Origin: Vicinamibacteraceae bacterium | Lineage (GTDB): Bacteria; Planctomycetota; Phycisphaerae; Phycisphaerales; UBA5793 | Length of the DNA stretch: 64,000 nucleotides | Assembly (NCBI GenBank): GCA_011525805.1 | Contig: WYBR01000109.1 | Span: 178,670 to 242,669 of the forward strand | Reading direction: 5' to 3' | Shown here: piece after piece, positions 44,446 to 52,789 of the stretch | Layout of the letters: every line of letters begins with the position of its first letter | How positions within the stretch are numbered: position 1 is the stretch's first letter | Program-made: the position numbers and the translations under genes | The notes under the pieces: model-generated | Database searches by the model: none | What the model was told of the DNA's origin: nothing | What the model saw: only the letters and a program-made list of their open reading frames with translations

Positions 44446-45723
44446 TCACTCGAGGCGCACAACGTTGCTCACATGGCACGACGTCAGATCGACGACCTGA
44501 ACGTACCCGCCGCAAGCCCAGCGCGAGTGCTGCCCGACCACCGCCGCCTTTCCCGTCCCGCCGTGATGCAGCTGGCTGATGAGCCTCACACCTTCGCTGA
44601 TGCCGAGTGCGAACCCCGCGCAGGCGTTCGGAGGCGAGATGAGAGTTGTTCGATCTGACCGGGCGTAAAGAAGCGCGCCCTCACCGAAGGGGGTTCCGCC
44701 GTTCCATTCAACGCGCAGAATACCGCCGAAGGGGCAGGCCGAATCGACGGTCACATGAATCGGGGATGGACATCGGTAGACCCACGTATCGCCGAGCGGG
44801 TTTCCGCTTTCATCTTGCCCGCCGAAGACCACGATCTGTCGCCGGGAGGCGTCATAGGACATGGCGTGATTCCGGCGCGCGGGAGGGCCGCTGGCGTCAA
44901 CTTGCCTCCAACGGGCGCCGTCCCACTCCCACATGTCGCTGAGATACGAGCCGTCGTAGCCGCCGAAGAGCACGGTGACGCCGCGAATGGGATCAAAGAC
45001 CATCTCGTGTCCGAAGCGAGGGCTGGGGCCGTCAGTGGACTGCCGGCGCCACTCAACGCCATCCCATTCCCACGTGTCATTGTATCGATTCAGATAGTGG
45101 TAGCCCCCGAAGAACACCGTCACGCCGCGCCGGCTGTCGTAGGCCATCGCATGTCCTTCGCGCGGACCGGGACCCTCATCAGTCACAAAGGTCCACTCAT
45201 CACCTGTCCACTCCCAGGTTTCCTCGGAGCCGGCGCTGCCGCCGAAGAGGACGGTGACCCGGCGTCGCGAGTCATAGGCCATCGCGTGAAAGCTGCGAGC
45301 GGAGGGTCCGAGGGAAGTACGGGTCCACCATCCGAATCCGTTCCAGACAGCCGTGTTGCTGGAGTATCCGGAGTCCGTCCATCCGCCGAAGCGCAGCGTC
45401 TTCCTTCGATGGGCGTAGTAGACCATCGCGTGGCCTACGTGCCGGTCCGCGCGCCGAGAACTCTTGAGCGTCCAAGCGTCTCCGTTCCATTCCCACGTGT
45501 CCCCGGAGTGAGAGTAGTAGTTCTCGCTGCCGGAGAAGAGCACTGAGACACCTCGATCGCTGTCGAATGACATGGCGCTCTGCCACCGCGGGTTTGGCCC
45601 GGTCCCGCTCATCTGCACCCAGCCGCACTCCTGAGCCGGCGCCGCGGTGACGAGATGCCATGACACGAGAATCACGAGCAGCGTCGCGCGACGTTCCAAC
45701 CGAAAGACTGCGGTGGCGATCAT
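44446..45723 (-). CDS. Secreted kelch-propeller protein with the shared four-Cys C-terminal module (copy 4)
   Basis: 425 residues, AAAGGAGCG before the ATG and a signal peptide (MIATAVFRLERRATLLVILV). Six kelch-like repeats of about 50 residues follow, each with an SYDSRRGVTVLFGG-type strand and a DTWEWDG strand, for example HAMAYDSRRRVTVLFGG and GHEMVFDPIRGVTVLFGG. The final residues 330-425 are the shared module, CPFGGILRVEWNGGTP to CHVSNVVRLE. Probably surface-exposed and binds a ligand, perhaps glycan. Location and ligand are inferred. Confidence 0.75.
   Translation of the reverse strand: MIATAVFRLERRATLLVILVSWHLVTAAPAQECGWVQMSGTGPNPRWQSAMSFDSDRGVSVLFSGSENYYSHSGDTWEWNGDAWTLKSSRRADRHVGHAMVYYAHRRKTLRFGGWTDSGYSSNTAVWNGFGWWTRTSLGPSARSFHAMAYDSRRRVTVLFGGSAGSEETWEWTGDEWTFVTDEGPGPREGHAMAYDSRRGVTVFFGGYHYLNRYNDTWEWDGVEWRRQSTDGPSPRFGHEMVFDPIRGVTVLFGGYDGSYLSDMWEWDGARWRQVDASGPPARRNHAMSYDASRRQIVVFGGQDESGNPLGDTWVYRCPSPIHVTVDSACPFGGILRVEWNGGTPFGEGALLYARSDRTTLISPPNACAGFALGISEGVRLISQLHHGGTGKAAVVGQHSRWACGGYVQVVDLTSCHVSNVVRLE
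44449..44736 (-). other. Shared C-terminal module, copy 4 (coding segment)
   Basis: 96 codons with cysteines at CPF, ACAG, WACGGYVQVV and SCHVSN; the final residue is Glu rather than Pro. Confidence 0.75.
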
Positions 45724-45832
45724 GGGATTCGCTCCTTTCCCAAGGGGATCCCGGTCAATCCTACCGCCCGCCGCGAGTGGCGGTGCATCGTTGCGCACGG
45801 ATGAGCGCTGAAACAGGGCTGCTTCCCCTGCG

Positions 45833-46012
45833 AGGCAGGGTGATCGCGTTTTCGTTCTTCCCGCACAGGCGGGAGTCCACTCTCCCTCCCCCGGCTCTGC
45901 GGGCGAGGGCTGGAGTGGGCGTCTTCCATCAATGCCGCGCAGGGTCGGCCCCACGGGAACGCGCGGGACAGGCTCTTTGCGGGCATGATGACGAGAACGC
46001 GATCGCCTTGCC
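45833..46012. repeat. Candidate MITE-like element with 23-bp inverted ends
   Basis: 45833-45855 (AGGCAGGGTGATCGCG then TTTTCGT) and the reverse complement of 45990-46012 (AGGCAAGGCGATCGCG then TTCTCGT) agree at 20 of 23 positions. The 134 bp between show no convincing frame. It lies in the 425-bp gap between the kelch gene and clpS. Confidence 0.55.
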
Positions 46013-46148
46013 TTCGAGGCTCAGGGCGATGCTGCTCGCGCCGCCGGGGCGTATACTCTCCGAGCAAGCCCGCCTCGTCCCGCGCCGCCGCGCGATCGAC
46101 GTTGAAGCACGACATCGACCGACCACGCTTTCGAGGACGCTGCGCCCC

Positions 46149-46529
46149 ATGCGCGACATGGCCATGAGCGATCACGAATCCCCTGAGCAACCCGAGCCGC
46201 GGACGCCCGCCGACGAGTCGCCGACCCAGACGGGAGGGACGGCCACGGCCACCAGGCCCCGACCTGCCCCGCCGAAGCGCAAGGTCGAGCATCTTCCTCC
46301 CTGGCGCGTTCTGTTGCACAACGACAGCGTCAATGACATGCTCTACGTCGTCGAGTCCATCGTGGCCCTGACGCCGCTGGGCCGACAGGAGGCCGTCAAG
46401 CGCATGATGGAGGCCCACATCACCGGCCTCTCGATGCTGCTCGTCACGCACAAGGAGCGGGCGGAACTCTACCGCGACCAGTTCCGCTCCAAGCGGCTGA
46501 CCGTGACGATCGAGCCGGCGGAGGGATAG
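46149..46529 (+). CDS. clpS: ATP-dependent Clp protease adaptor ClpS
   Basis: 126 residues from ATG 46149; ATGs at 46158 and 46164 are alternatives. After a Pro/Thr-rich tail of about 40 residues, the core reads WRVLLHNDSVNDMLYVVESI, RRMMEAHITG-like KRMMEAHITGLSMLLVTHKE and AELYRDQFRSKRLTVTIEP. The HND pocket residues that bind N-degron side chains are kept (Asn-Asp), with Met for the usual gate residue. It delivers N-end-rule substrates to ClpAP; no clpA is next to it. Confidence 0.92.
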   Translation: MRDMAMSDHESPEQPEPRTPADESPTQTGGTATATRPRPAPPKRKVEHLPPWRVLLHNDSVNDMLYVVESIVALTPLGRQEAVKRMMEAHITGLSMLLVTHKERAELYRDQFRSKRLTVTIEPAEG

Positions 46530-46628
46530 CGGCCCTCGCGTACGGGGCCTGTTCAGCCGGCGGTCGGGCAGGACGCGATCCGGCGCGGAGCGCACGGCGG
46601 CGAAACCGCAGAATCGAGGCGTTTTTCT

Positions 46629-46658
46629 CGGACAAACCCGCCGGCGTTATGCTACACT
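46629..46658 (+). promoter_or_regulatory. Possible promoter of the 103-residue gene
   Basis: CGGACA and TACACT with an 18-bp spacer, 69 nt before ATG 46727. Confidence 0.35.
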
Positions 46659-46726
46659 TGAATCATCGCCGATCATACGGAATGATTCACGGTCCCCTGC
46701 TGGTCCAGCCCGGAAAGGATCGGACC

Positions 46727-47038
46727 ATGACCGACGCCCTCGACCTCTCCATTGATGAACTGTACGGCACGGGCTGGTCCGCCCTCGACTCGACGGGCTG
46801 CGAGCATACGCCCGAGGGCCGCGCCTATCCCGGCCTGGTGCGCATCCAGCGCGAGTTCGCCAAACTTGGCTACGAACTGCGCCTGCGCTTCGTCCAACTC
46901 TTCGACTGCTACCGCGCGGAGTGGACCGATTCGCAGGGCAAGGCGGCGGGGGCCGTCGTCGGCTCGAGCGAGATCGAAGCCGCCATCTACGCCCTCGCCC
47001 AGGTGCGGCAGACGACGCAGGCGGGCGTGCGGCCCTGA
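46727..47038 (+). CDS. Small protein of unknown function
   Basis: 103 residues, GGAAAGGA before the ATG, no signal peptide. The sequence has LGYELRLRFVQLFDCYRAEW and a C-terminal SSEIEAAIYALAQVRQTTQA helix. No family recognised. A cytoplasmic small alpha/beta protein by appearance. Confidence 0.55.
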   Translation: MTDALDLSIDELYGTGWSALDSTGCEHTPEGRAYPGLVRIQREFAKLGYELRLRFVQLFDCYRAEWTDSQGKAAGAVVGSSEIEAAIYALAQVRQTTQAGVRP

Positions 47039-47088
47039 GACCCGCCCGGTTCAGACCATTCGATCCACTGGCTGGGCGACCGCGCGCG

Positions 47089-47094
47089 TAGACT
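47089..47094 (+). promoter_or_regulatory. -10-like TAGACT ahead of the GT2-like gene
   Basis: Ten nt before ATG 47105. Confidence 0.3.
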
Positions 47095-47104
47095 CGTGGC
47101 GATC

Positions 47105-48061
47105 ATGTCGGCGCTGCCTCCCGTTCACGTCATCATCCCCACGCACCTCGAGCGCTACCTCGACTTCGTCCTCGTCGGCCTGGCGCGGCAGACGGTCGCG
47201 CCGGCTTCGATTACCGTGACCTGCGACGTGGTCGATGAGCGCATCGACGAGATGATCCGCCGATGCGCCGACTGGCTCGGCCTGACGATTCACCACGTCC
47301 GCCGGCCGCACACCGGCACGGAGCGCCTCGCGCAGGTCCGCAACAACGCCGTGCGGGCGCTGCTCGATGCGGGCGTGTGCGAGGGTCGGCTGCTGTTTCT
47401 CGACGGCGACACGATGCCTTCGGACCACTGCATCGAGCAGCACGCCATCCTGGGGGGCGGCGTCGATCTCGTCCTGCCGCACCGCGTCTATCTCTCGCAG
47501 GAGCAGACGCTGCGCCTCGACGCCGGCAGCCTGCTTCGCGGCGAGATGAACATCGAGCCGAGCGCGGCGCAACTGGCCCAACTGAGCCGCCTGCACCGGC
47601 GCTACGTTCTGCACCAGCGGCTGCGGCGCCTGGGTCTGGCGAAGTCGCACAAGCCCAAGATGCTCGGCGGGCACCACAGCGTCTCTCTCGAAAAGTACCG
47701 GCAGGTGAATGGGCACGACGAGGAGTACCACACCTGGGGCACGGAGGATGATGACTTCTGTCGCCGTGTTTACCGCGCCGGGGGCACGGCCCGGGTCGCG
47801 GTCCGCGACATTCTCGTCTTTCACCTGCACCACCCGACGCGGGCGCCGCGCGACTGGTTCGACCGGCCCAACGCGCGGCGGTTCCTGCGCCGCGACCTGC
47901 CGGTGCGCTGCTCCCGTGGGCTGGATTCGCCCCTTGAGCAGGCGCGTGTGGAGGTGAGCGTGATTCACCCGGCGGGCGGGGCCGCGAATCCGGATTCGGA
48001 CGGACTTGGGGTGGCCGGGGCGGCGGACTATCCTTGCGCGCCCTTGCCGCGTGGAGAATGA
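47105..48061 (+). CDS. Glycosyltransferase-like protein (GT2 / GT-A fold)
   Basis: 318 residues. HVIIPTHLERYLDFVLVGLA starts the GT-A fold; RLLFLDGDTMPSDHCIEQHA is the DxD metal site, and EKYRQVNGHDEEYHTWGTED carries the C-terminal ED acid motif (like galactosyltransferase / chondroitin synthase-type enzymes). HHPTR closes it. A glycan-modifying role is likely. ATG 47105 or GTG 47096. The stop codon lies just before the isc promoter. Confidence 0.75.
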   Translation: MSALPPVHVIIPTHLERYLDFVLVGLARQTVAPASITVTCDVVDERIDEMIRRCADWLGLTIHHVRRPHTGTERLAQVRNNAVRALLDAGVCEGRLLFLDGDTMPSDHCIEQHAILGGGVDLVLPHRVYLSQEQTLRLDAGSLLRGEMNIEPSAAQLAQLSRLHRRYVLHQRLRRLGLAKSHKPKMLGGHHSVSLEKYRQVNGHDEEYHTWGTEDDDFCRRVYRAGGTARVAVRDILVFHLHHPTRAPRDWFDRPNARRFLRRDLPVRCSRGLDSPLEQARVEVSVIHPAGGAANPDSDGLGVAGAADYPCAPLPRGE

Positions 48062-48079
48062 ACCCTAGAATCATTCTAG
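48044..48079 (+). promoter_or_regulatory. isc operon promoter with palindromic operator over the -10
   Basis: TTGCCG (48044-48049) and TAGAAT (48066-48071) with a 16-bp spacer. The perfect palindrome CTAGAATCATTCTAG (48065-48079) covers the -10. It is an AT-rich island in GC-rich surroundings. A Rrf2/IscR-type repressor is the obvious candidate, but no such gene is in the window. Confidence 0.55.
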
Positions 48080-48146
48080 AGAACACTACCCCTCGACCTT
48101 GCCCCCTGCGTGGCTGCGGCGGGGTGACCTGCGGAGGCCGCTGAAA

Positions 48147-49388
48147 ATGCCCGTGAATCTCCCCATTTACCTCGACCACAACGCCACGACACCCGTCGAT
48201 CCACGCGTCCTCGAGGCGATGCTGCCCTACTTCACCACGAAGTTCGGCAACGCGGCTTCGCGCAACCACTCCTTCGGCTGGGAGGCCGAAGCCGCGGTGG
48301 ACAAGGCCCGCGAGCAGGCGGCCTCGCTCATCAACGCTTCGCCCAAGGAGATCATCTGGACGAGCGGCTCAACCGAGAGCAACAACCTCGCCATCAAGGG
48401 CGCGGCGTACATGTACGAGAAGGCCCCGCGCACCGCCGAGGGCGGCCGCGGGCACATCGTCACCTGCGCCATCGAGCACAAGGCCGTCCTCGACCCCGTC
48501 AAGCGTCTGATGCGCGAGGGCTTCGACGCGACGTTCATCGACCCGCCGCGCGACGGCGTGGTGCGCCGCGAGCACGTCGAGGCCGCCCTGCGACCCGACA
48601 CCATCCTCGTCTCCATCATGTGGGCGAACAACGAGATCGGCACCATCAACGAAGTGCCCGAGATCGGGGCCCTCTGCCACGAGCGCGACATCATCTTCCA
48701 CACCGACGCGACGCAGTGGGTCGGCAAGATGCCGACCAACGTCGAGACCGACAACATCGACCTCCTCTCCTGGTCGGGCCACAAGATATACGGGCCCAAG
48801 GGAGTGGGGGCGCTCTACGTCCGGCGCCGCAAGCCCCGGGTGCGCCTCGTCGCGCTGATGGACGGCGGCGGGCATGAGCGCGGCTTCCGCTCGGGCACGC
48901 TCAACGTCCCCGGCATCGTCGGCTTCGGCGCCGCGTGCGAGTGCTGCTCGACCGACATGGACAAGGACCGTGAGCGACTGCTCGCTCTGCGCCAGCACCT
49001 CGAAAACAGCATCACGAGACAACTCGACGTGGTGCAGATCAACGGCCATCCGACGCGCCGCCTGCCGCACACGGCCAACATCTCCTTCGGCTTCGTCGAG
49101 GGCGAGTCGCTCATGATGGGCATCAAGGAGATCGCGGTGTCGTCCGGCTCGGCGTGCACGAGCGCAAGCCTCGAGCCGAGTTACGTGCTCAAGGGCCTCG
49201 GCGTGGGCGACGACCTGGCGCACTCCTCGCTGCGATTCGGCCTGGGGCGCATCACGACGCGGGAGCAGATCGACTACACCATCGAGCACGTCGTCAAGGC
49301 CGTCAACCACCTGCGCTCGATGAGCCCGCTCTACGACATGCACAAAGAGGGCATCGACATCAGCAAGATTCAGTGGGCGCAGCACTGA
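48147..49388 (+). CDS. iscS: Cysteine desulfurase IscS
   Basis: 413 residues; GGAGG 10 nt before ATG. It removes sulfur from cysteine with PLP and gives it to IscU. Motifs: [65 protein letters not shown] (PLP Lys near residue 212) and [20 protein letters not shown] with the persulfide Cys near residue 337. It is the first gene of an iscS-iscU-iscA operon. Confidence 0.95.
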   Translation: MPVNLPIYLDHNATTPVDPRVLEAMLPYFTTKFGNAASRNHSFGWEAEAAVDKAREQAASLINASPKEIIWTSGSTESNNLAIKGAAYMYEKAPRTAEGGRGHIVTCAIEHKAVLDPVKRLMREGFDATFIDPPRDGVVRREHVEAALRPDTILVSIMWANNEIGTINEVPEIGALCHERDIIFHTDATQWVGKMPTNVETDNIDLLSWSGHKIYGPKGVGALYVRRRKPRVRLVALMDGGGHERGFRSGTLNVPGIVGFGAACECCSTDMDKDRERLLALRQHLENSITRQLDVVQINGHPTRRLPHTANISFGFVEGESLMMGIKEIAVSSGSACTSASLEPSYVLKGLGVGDDLAHSSLRFGLGRITTREQIDYTIEHVVKAVNHLRSMSPLYDMHKEGIDISKIQWAQH

Positions 49389-49427
49389 GCAGCGCCGGGC
49401 CGCGCTGAGAAATGTAAAATCCCAAAG

Positions 49428-49448
49428 CCTCGGCTCTCCGAGCCGGGG
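49428..49448 (+). other. Stem-loop between iscS and iscU
   Basis: CCTCGGCTC and GAGCCGGGG pair over nine positions (one G-T) with loop TCC, 22 nt before the iscU start. It may adjust the level of iscU relative to iscS by transcript stability. Confidence 0.5.
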
Positions 49449-49470
49449 ATGAAAGAACCGAGGTAGAACC

Positions 49471-49932
49471 ATGGCCTACAGCGAAAAAGTCATCCGACAC
49501 TACGAACAGCCGAGCAACGTCGGCTCCTTCGGCACCACTGCCGAGGTGAAGACCAAGAAAGAGATCGGCGTGGGCATCGTCGGCGCGCCCGAGTGCGGCG
49601 ACGTCATGCAACTTCAGATCAAGGTCAGCGACAAGGGCGTCATTGAGGACGCGAAGTTCAAGACCTTCGGCTGCGGCTCGGCCATCGCGTGCTCGAGCCT
49701 CGCCACCGAGTGGCTCAAGGGAAAGACCCTCGACGAGGGCGTCGCCATCAAGAACACCGAACTCGTGCAGGAACTCAGCCTGCCCCCGGTCAAGATTCAC
49801 TGCTCGGTCCTCGCCGAGGACGCGATCCGCGCCGCAGTGAACGACTACAAAAAGAAGAACGGCCTGGCCGCGGACGGCGGCCACGACGGGCCGAAGATCG
49901 ACGCCGTCGCGTGCAGGCCGAACGGCAACTGA
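49471..49932 (+). CDS. iscU: Iron-sulfur cluster scaffold IscU
   Basis: 153 residues. The three cluster cysteines are in GAPECGDVMQLQ (Cys42, with Asp44), TFGCGSAIACSS (Cys68) and PPVKIHCSVLAEDAI (Cys111). The DVMQLQIKVSD loop and the LPPVK motif that HscA recognises are kept. The last 25 residues (KNGLAADGGHDGPK) extend beyond the usual 128. Partner of IscS upstream; IscA follows. Confidence 0.95.
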   Translation: MAYSEKVIRHYEQPSNVGSFGTTAEVKTKKEIGVGIVGAPECGDVMQLQIKVSDKGVIEDAKFKTFGCGSAIACSSLATEWLKGKTLDEGVAIKNTELVQELSLPPVKIHCSVLAEDAIRAAVNDYKKKNGLAADGGHDGPKIDAVACRPNGN

Positions 49933-50014
49933 CCGATGGACGTATAATGGACGGCGATACGGCGGCGCGAAGTGTGGCGCCGCCTCAACAGGGCCATCTC
50001 AAGGGTCTCCGACA

Positions 50015-50347
50015 ATGGGCATTCAACTCAGCGAAACCGCGGCACGCGAGATCAAGACCATCATCCAGCAGCAGGAACTCGACGCCGAGAAAATCCGCCT
50101 GCGCGTCGGCGTCAAGGGCGGCGGCTGCTCGGGCTTCTCCTACGTCCTCGACCTCACCGAGAACGAACGCGACACGGATGAGATCAGCGAGCAGCACGGC
50201 GTGCGCATCGTCTGCGACCCCAAGAGCCTCATCTACCTCGACAACACCACGATCGATTTCAAGGATGAGATCATGGGCCGCGGGTTCGTCTTCAACAACC
50301 CGAATGCGACGAGTTCCTGCGGCTGCGGCAGTTCCTTCAGCGCCTGA
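50015..50347 (+). CDS. iscA: A-type iron-sulfur carrier (IscA/ErpA-like)
   Basis: 110 residues. GVKGGGCSGFSYVLDL with Cys38 and the C-terminal SCGCGSSFS with Cys102 and Cys104 are the three ligands of A-type proteins. It receives or delivers clusters from IscU. No hscA, hscB or fdx gene follows, so the operon is shorter than in proteobacteria. It ends 36 nt before a strong terminator. Confidence 0.93.
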   Translation: MGIQLSETAAREIKTIIQQQELDAEKIRLRVGVKGGGCSGFSYVLDLTENERDTDEISEQHGVRIVCDPKSLIYLDNTTIDFKDEIMGRGFVFNNPNATSSCGCGSSFSA

Positions 50348-50382
50348 GGCGAGAAGAGACGCATTGATCAGACGACTCCGCC

Positions 50383-50412
50383 AAAGCCCACCCTCAGCCG
50401 AGGGTGGGCTTT
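50383..50412 (+). terminator. isc operon terminator
   Basis: Perfect 13-bp stem AAAGCCCACCCTC / GAGGGTGGGCTTT, loop AGCC, then GTGTTT. It can also serve the convergent small gene at 50452. Confidence 0.85.
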
Positions 50413-50451
50413 GTGTTTGCGCAAGGCGCAGCCTCCAACGAGCCGCGCCCC

Positions 50452-50745
50452 TCAGAAGGCAGGCGGCGCACACCGATCGTGACTGCGGCCGGGGGAGTGA
50501 GCGGATGCATTCGGGACCCGATAGCGTCTGCCCTTCAGCAGCCACCGAGCGCCGAGAAGTTCGACGGCGACGAAGCCGACAGCAGCCATCAACCACAGCA
50601 TTGCCCTGGCAAACCAAACTCGATCATCGAAATGCGGGTGCGCACTCAACCACATTGAGTAGAGCGCTATATGCGCGCAGTATGCGATCATCGCGACCCC
50701 GAGCAGGAACAACCCAATCACACTGATGAAGCCAAATGCTCTCAT
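50452..50745 (-). CDS. Small membrane protein of unknown function
   Basis: 97 residues, AAGGAG before the ATG. Two helices, FGFISVIGLFLLGVAMIAYC and FARAMLWLMAAVGFVAVELL, with a short loop (WLSAHPHFDDR) between. The tail is basic. No family known. It may share a transcript with the M24 peptidase gene upstream (43 bp). Confidence 0.55.
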   Translation of the reverse strand: MRAFGFISVIGLFLLGVAMIAYCAHIALYSMWLSAHPHFDDRVWFARAMLWLMAAVGFVAVELLGARWLLKGRRYRVPNASAHSPGRSHDRCAPPAF

Positions 50746-50788
50746 GGCAGGATCTCCTTCCTGCACGCCATGGCGCGATCGAGGCGAC

Positions 50789-51931
50789 CTACGCCCACCA
50801 CAACCCCTCCGGCAACTCATTCAGATTCTCGCACCCGTCCGGCCGGGCGATGACCATGTCTTCGACGCGCACGCCGCCGAGGGCTTTGCAGTAGAGGCCC
50901 GGCTCGATGGTGAGGGCGTCGCCATTGACCAAATCACCGCAGAGCGAATCGAGAATCGGCGGCTCGTGGCACTCCAGGCCGATGCCGTGGCCCGTGCCGT
51001 GCGGGTAGAAGACGAGATCATCCGGCGCATCATCGGGCGGCAGGCCGATGTGATAGCCCTCGCGGTTGAAGACGTCGAGCACGGCCTGGTGCACTGCGGC
51101 GCCGGACTGACCCACGCGGCAGGCGGCGATGGCCGCCGCCTTCGCCTCGACTACGTGCTCGTGCATCCGCGCCAGCAGCGGGTTCGCGTCGCCGCGCACC
51201 AGCGTGCGCGTGCAGTCGCCCCAGTAGCGGCTGGCGGTGTGCATGGGGAAGACGTCGATGATGATCGGCTCATTCACGCGCAGCGGCCCTTCGCCGCGAT
51301 GATGGCAGTCGGACCCGACGCGGCCTGGCGCGACGATGCAATCGTTGGGACTCGCGCAGGATCGTTCGAGGAGGTAGATCGCGATCATGGCGCGGAGGCG
51401 CTCGGAGGTGAGCGGGCCGCCGTCGTGGTGCAGAACGCCGTCGCGGACGGAGGCGTCGGCGATGAGGTCGTAGGCGTAGCGGATCGCGGCCTCGGTGTGC
51501 TGCTGGGCGGTGCGGAGTTGCTGCACTTCCCAGTCGTCCTTCGTGCGGCGATCGACGCGGCCGAGGTCGGCGTCGAAGCGCACGGTGATGCCCCGGCGTT
51601 CGAGCATGTGGACGAAGAGCAGGGGCAGCAGGTAGTCGCCGCTGATGGTCTCGATCTCCTCGCGCGCGAGCAGTTCGGCGGCGGCCTGGGCGAAGGCGGT
51701 GTCGCGGTCGCTGCTCAGTCCGCCGGCGGGGGCGAGGTCTTCAGGGCACCAGACACGCTTCGCCCGGCCGGCCTTGCGGGCGCGCGGCAGTTCGATGTTG
51801 CGGACGATCATGTGCGTGTGGCCCTCGCCGAGGTCGAGGAAGACCGTCATGTCGCCGCAGAGAAATCGGATGCGGTGGTACACGCCGGGAAAGCGGTCTG
51901 GATAGCCGGCGAGGAGGAAAGGGGTCGGCAT
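50789..51931 (-). CDS. M24-family metallopeptidase (Xaa-Pro aminopeptidase-like)
   Basis: 380 residues. N-terminal creatinase-like domain (about 1-140) then the pita-bread catalytic domain: IIIDVFPM (Asp), YWGDCTRTLVRG (Asp), YPHGTGHGIGLECHEPP (His), LTIEPGLY (Glu) and VRVEDMVIAR (Glu) give the five ligands for two metals. It probably cleaves Xaa-Pro dipeptides. Normal length. Confidence 0.85.
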   Translation of the reverse strand: MPTPFLLAGYPDRFPGVYHRIRFLCGDMTVFLDLGEGHTHMIVRNIELPRARKAGRAKRVWCPEDLAPAGGLSSDRDTAFAQAAAELLAREEIETISGDYLLPLLFVHMLERRGITVRFDADLGRVDRRTKDDWEVQQLRTAQQHTEAAIRYAYDLIADASVRDGVLHHDGGPLTSERLRAMIAIYLLERSCASPNDCIVAPGRVGSDCHHRGEGPLRVNEPIIIDVFPMHTASRYWGDCTRTLVRGDANPLLARMHEHVVEAKAAAIAACRVGQSGAAVHQAVLDVFNREGYHIGLPPDDAPDDLVFYPHGTGHGIGLECHEPPILDSLCGDLVNGDALTIEPGLYCKALGGVRVEDMVIARPDGCENLNELPEGLWWA

Positions 51932-52177
51932 GTGGCTGGCTCACTGGTTTTTGCGGGTCGGGGATCGGGATCGCGGGTAGGATAAGCGTGTCGGACGCGG
52001 TCTGCACGTTCGTGCGGCGTGAAACGGGGTTGGATGTGCGGCCGGTGCCGCCGCAGTGTTTCGCCCGGCCCATCGGGTTTCTTGAATCCGACGGGACTTG
52101 CCGCACAATAAGAGAGTGGGCGGGCGCGTTCGCGCCCGGCCGAAGACGATTCTCGTCGCAGCGCAGTGAGAGCGGAC

Positions 52178-52630
52178 ATGTTCAGGTGGTTCGAGAGACG
52201 CAGGGCACGGAAGGCCGCGAGGGAGAACCCCGAGCCGGTGTTCCGCGCGCAGAGCGACATGACCACCGACGACCAGATCCGCCAACTGGTCCGCTGGGGC
52301 GAGCGCGTCCTCGAGCAGGGGCACAAGGTGCTCACGCTCGACCTGACCAACGCGGTGAGCGTCGACAGCGGGCTGGTGGCGGGGATCATCCTCCTCAGCC
52401 GCCGCGCGCGACCGGAGCGAGCGGCGCTCAAACTCGTCGGCTACAGCGAGCAGTTGGAATCGCTGATGAAGATCTACAAGGTGTGGACGCCGCTGGCGCA
52501 GTCGGGCGTGATTCTTCAGCCCAAGGAGCACGGCGAGGCGGATTCTGTGACGGCCCCGACCGGCCGCGCTGCCGTGGATGAAGTTTCGGCGCCGACTTCC
52601 GAGCGCGTCCGGCCGCGGCCGGCGATGTGA
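52178..52630 (+). CDS. STAS-like domain protein
   Basis: 150 residues. The central part VLTLDLTNAVSVDSGLVAGI then LLSRRARPERAALKLVGYSE resembles STAS domains (anti-sigma factor antagonist), with Ser at the usual phosphorylation region (VDSG). The N-terminal 25 residues are basic and the C-terminal 40 are unstructured. No anti-sigma factor gene nearby. ATG 52178; a GTG at 52166 is an alternative. Confidence 0.6.
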   Translation: MFRWFERRRARKAARENPEPVFRAQSDMTTDDQIRQLVRWGERVLEQGHKVLTLDLTNAVSVDSGLVAGIILLSRRARPERAALKLVGYSEQLESLMKIYKVWTPLAQSGVILQPKEHGEADSVTAPTGRAAVDEVSAPTSERVRPRPAM

Positions 52631-52645
52631 GCGGGGCGGCCCGTC

Positions 52646-52780
52646 AGTGGTGCCATGCTTTGACCCGCTCTGGGGTCAAAGCGTGGCGGGCGCGCGGGAT
52701 ATCCCTCGGGTGTTTTTCGACTTCGAGGGCGCTTGCCCCCTCGCCATGCTTCGCCGGGAGCGGCGAAGCATGGCGCCATC
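52646..52780 (+). repeat. Hairpin repeat element, copy 2 (intact stems)
   Basis: Two perfect hairpins: GCTTTGACCC / GGGTCAAAGC with loop GCTCTG (52657-52682) and CGCCATGCTTCGCC / GGCGAAGCATGGCG with loop GGGAGC (52742-52775). The same block order is seen at 17003-17230. It lies between convergent genes. Confidence 0.7.
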
Positions 52781-52789
52781 CGGGTTGCG

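Noticed and set aside
48065..48079. Palindrome CTAGAATCATTCTAG as a terminator of the GT2 gene at 47105.
   Set aside because: It has a 1-nt loop and no U-tract, and it coincides with a -10 hexamer at a proper distance from a -35, so an operator is more likely.
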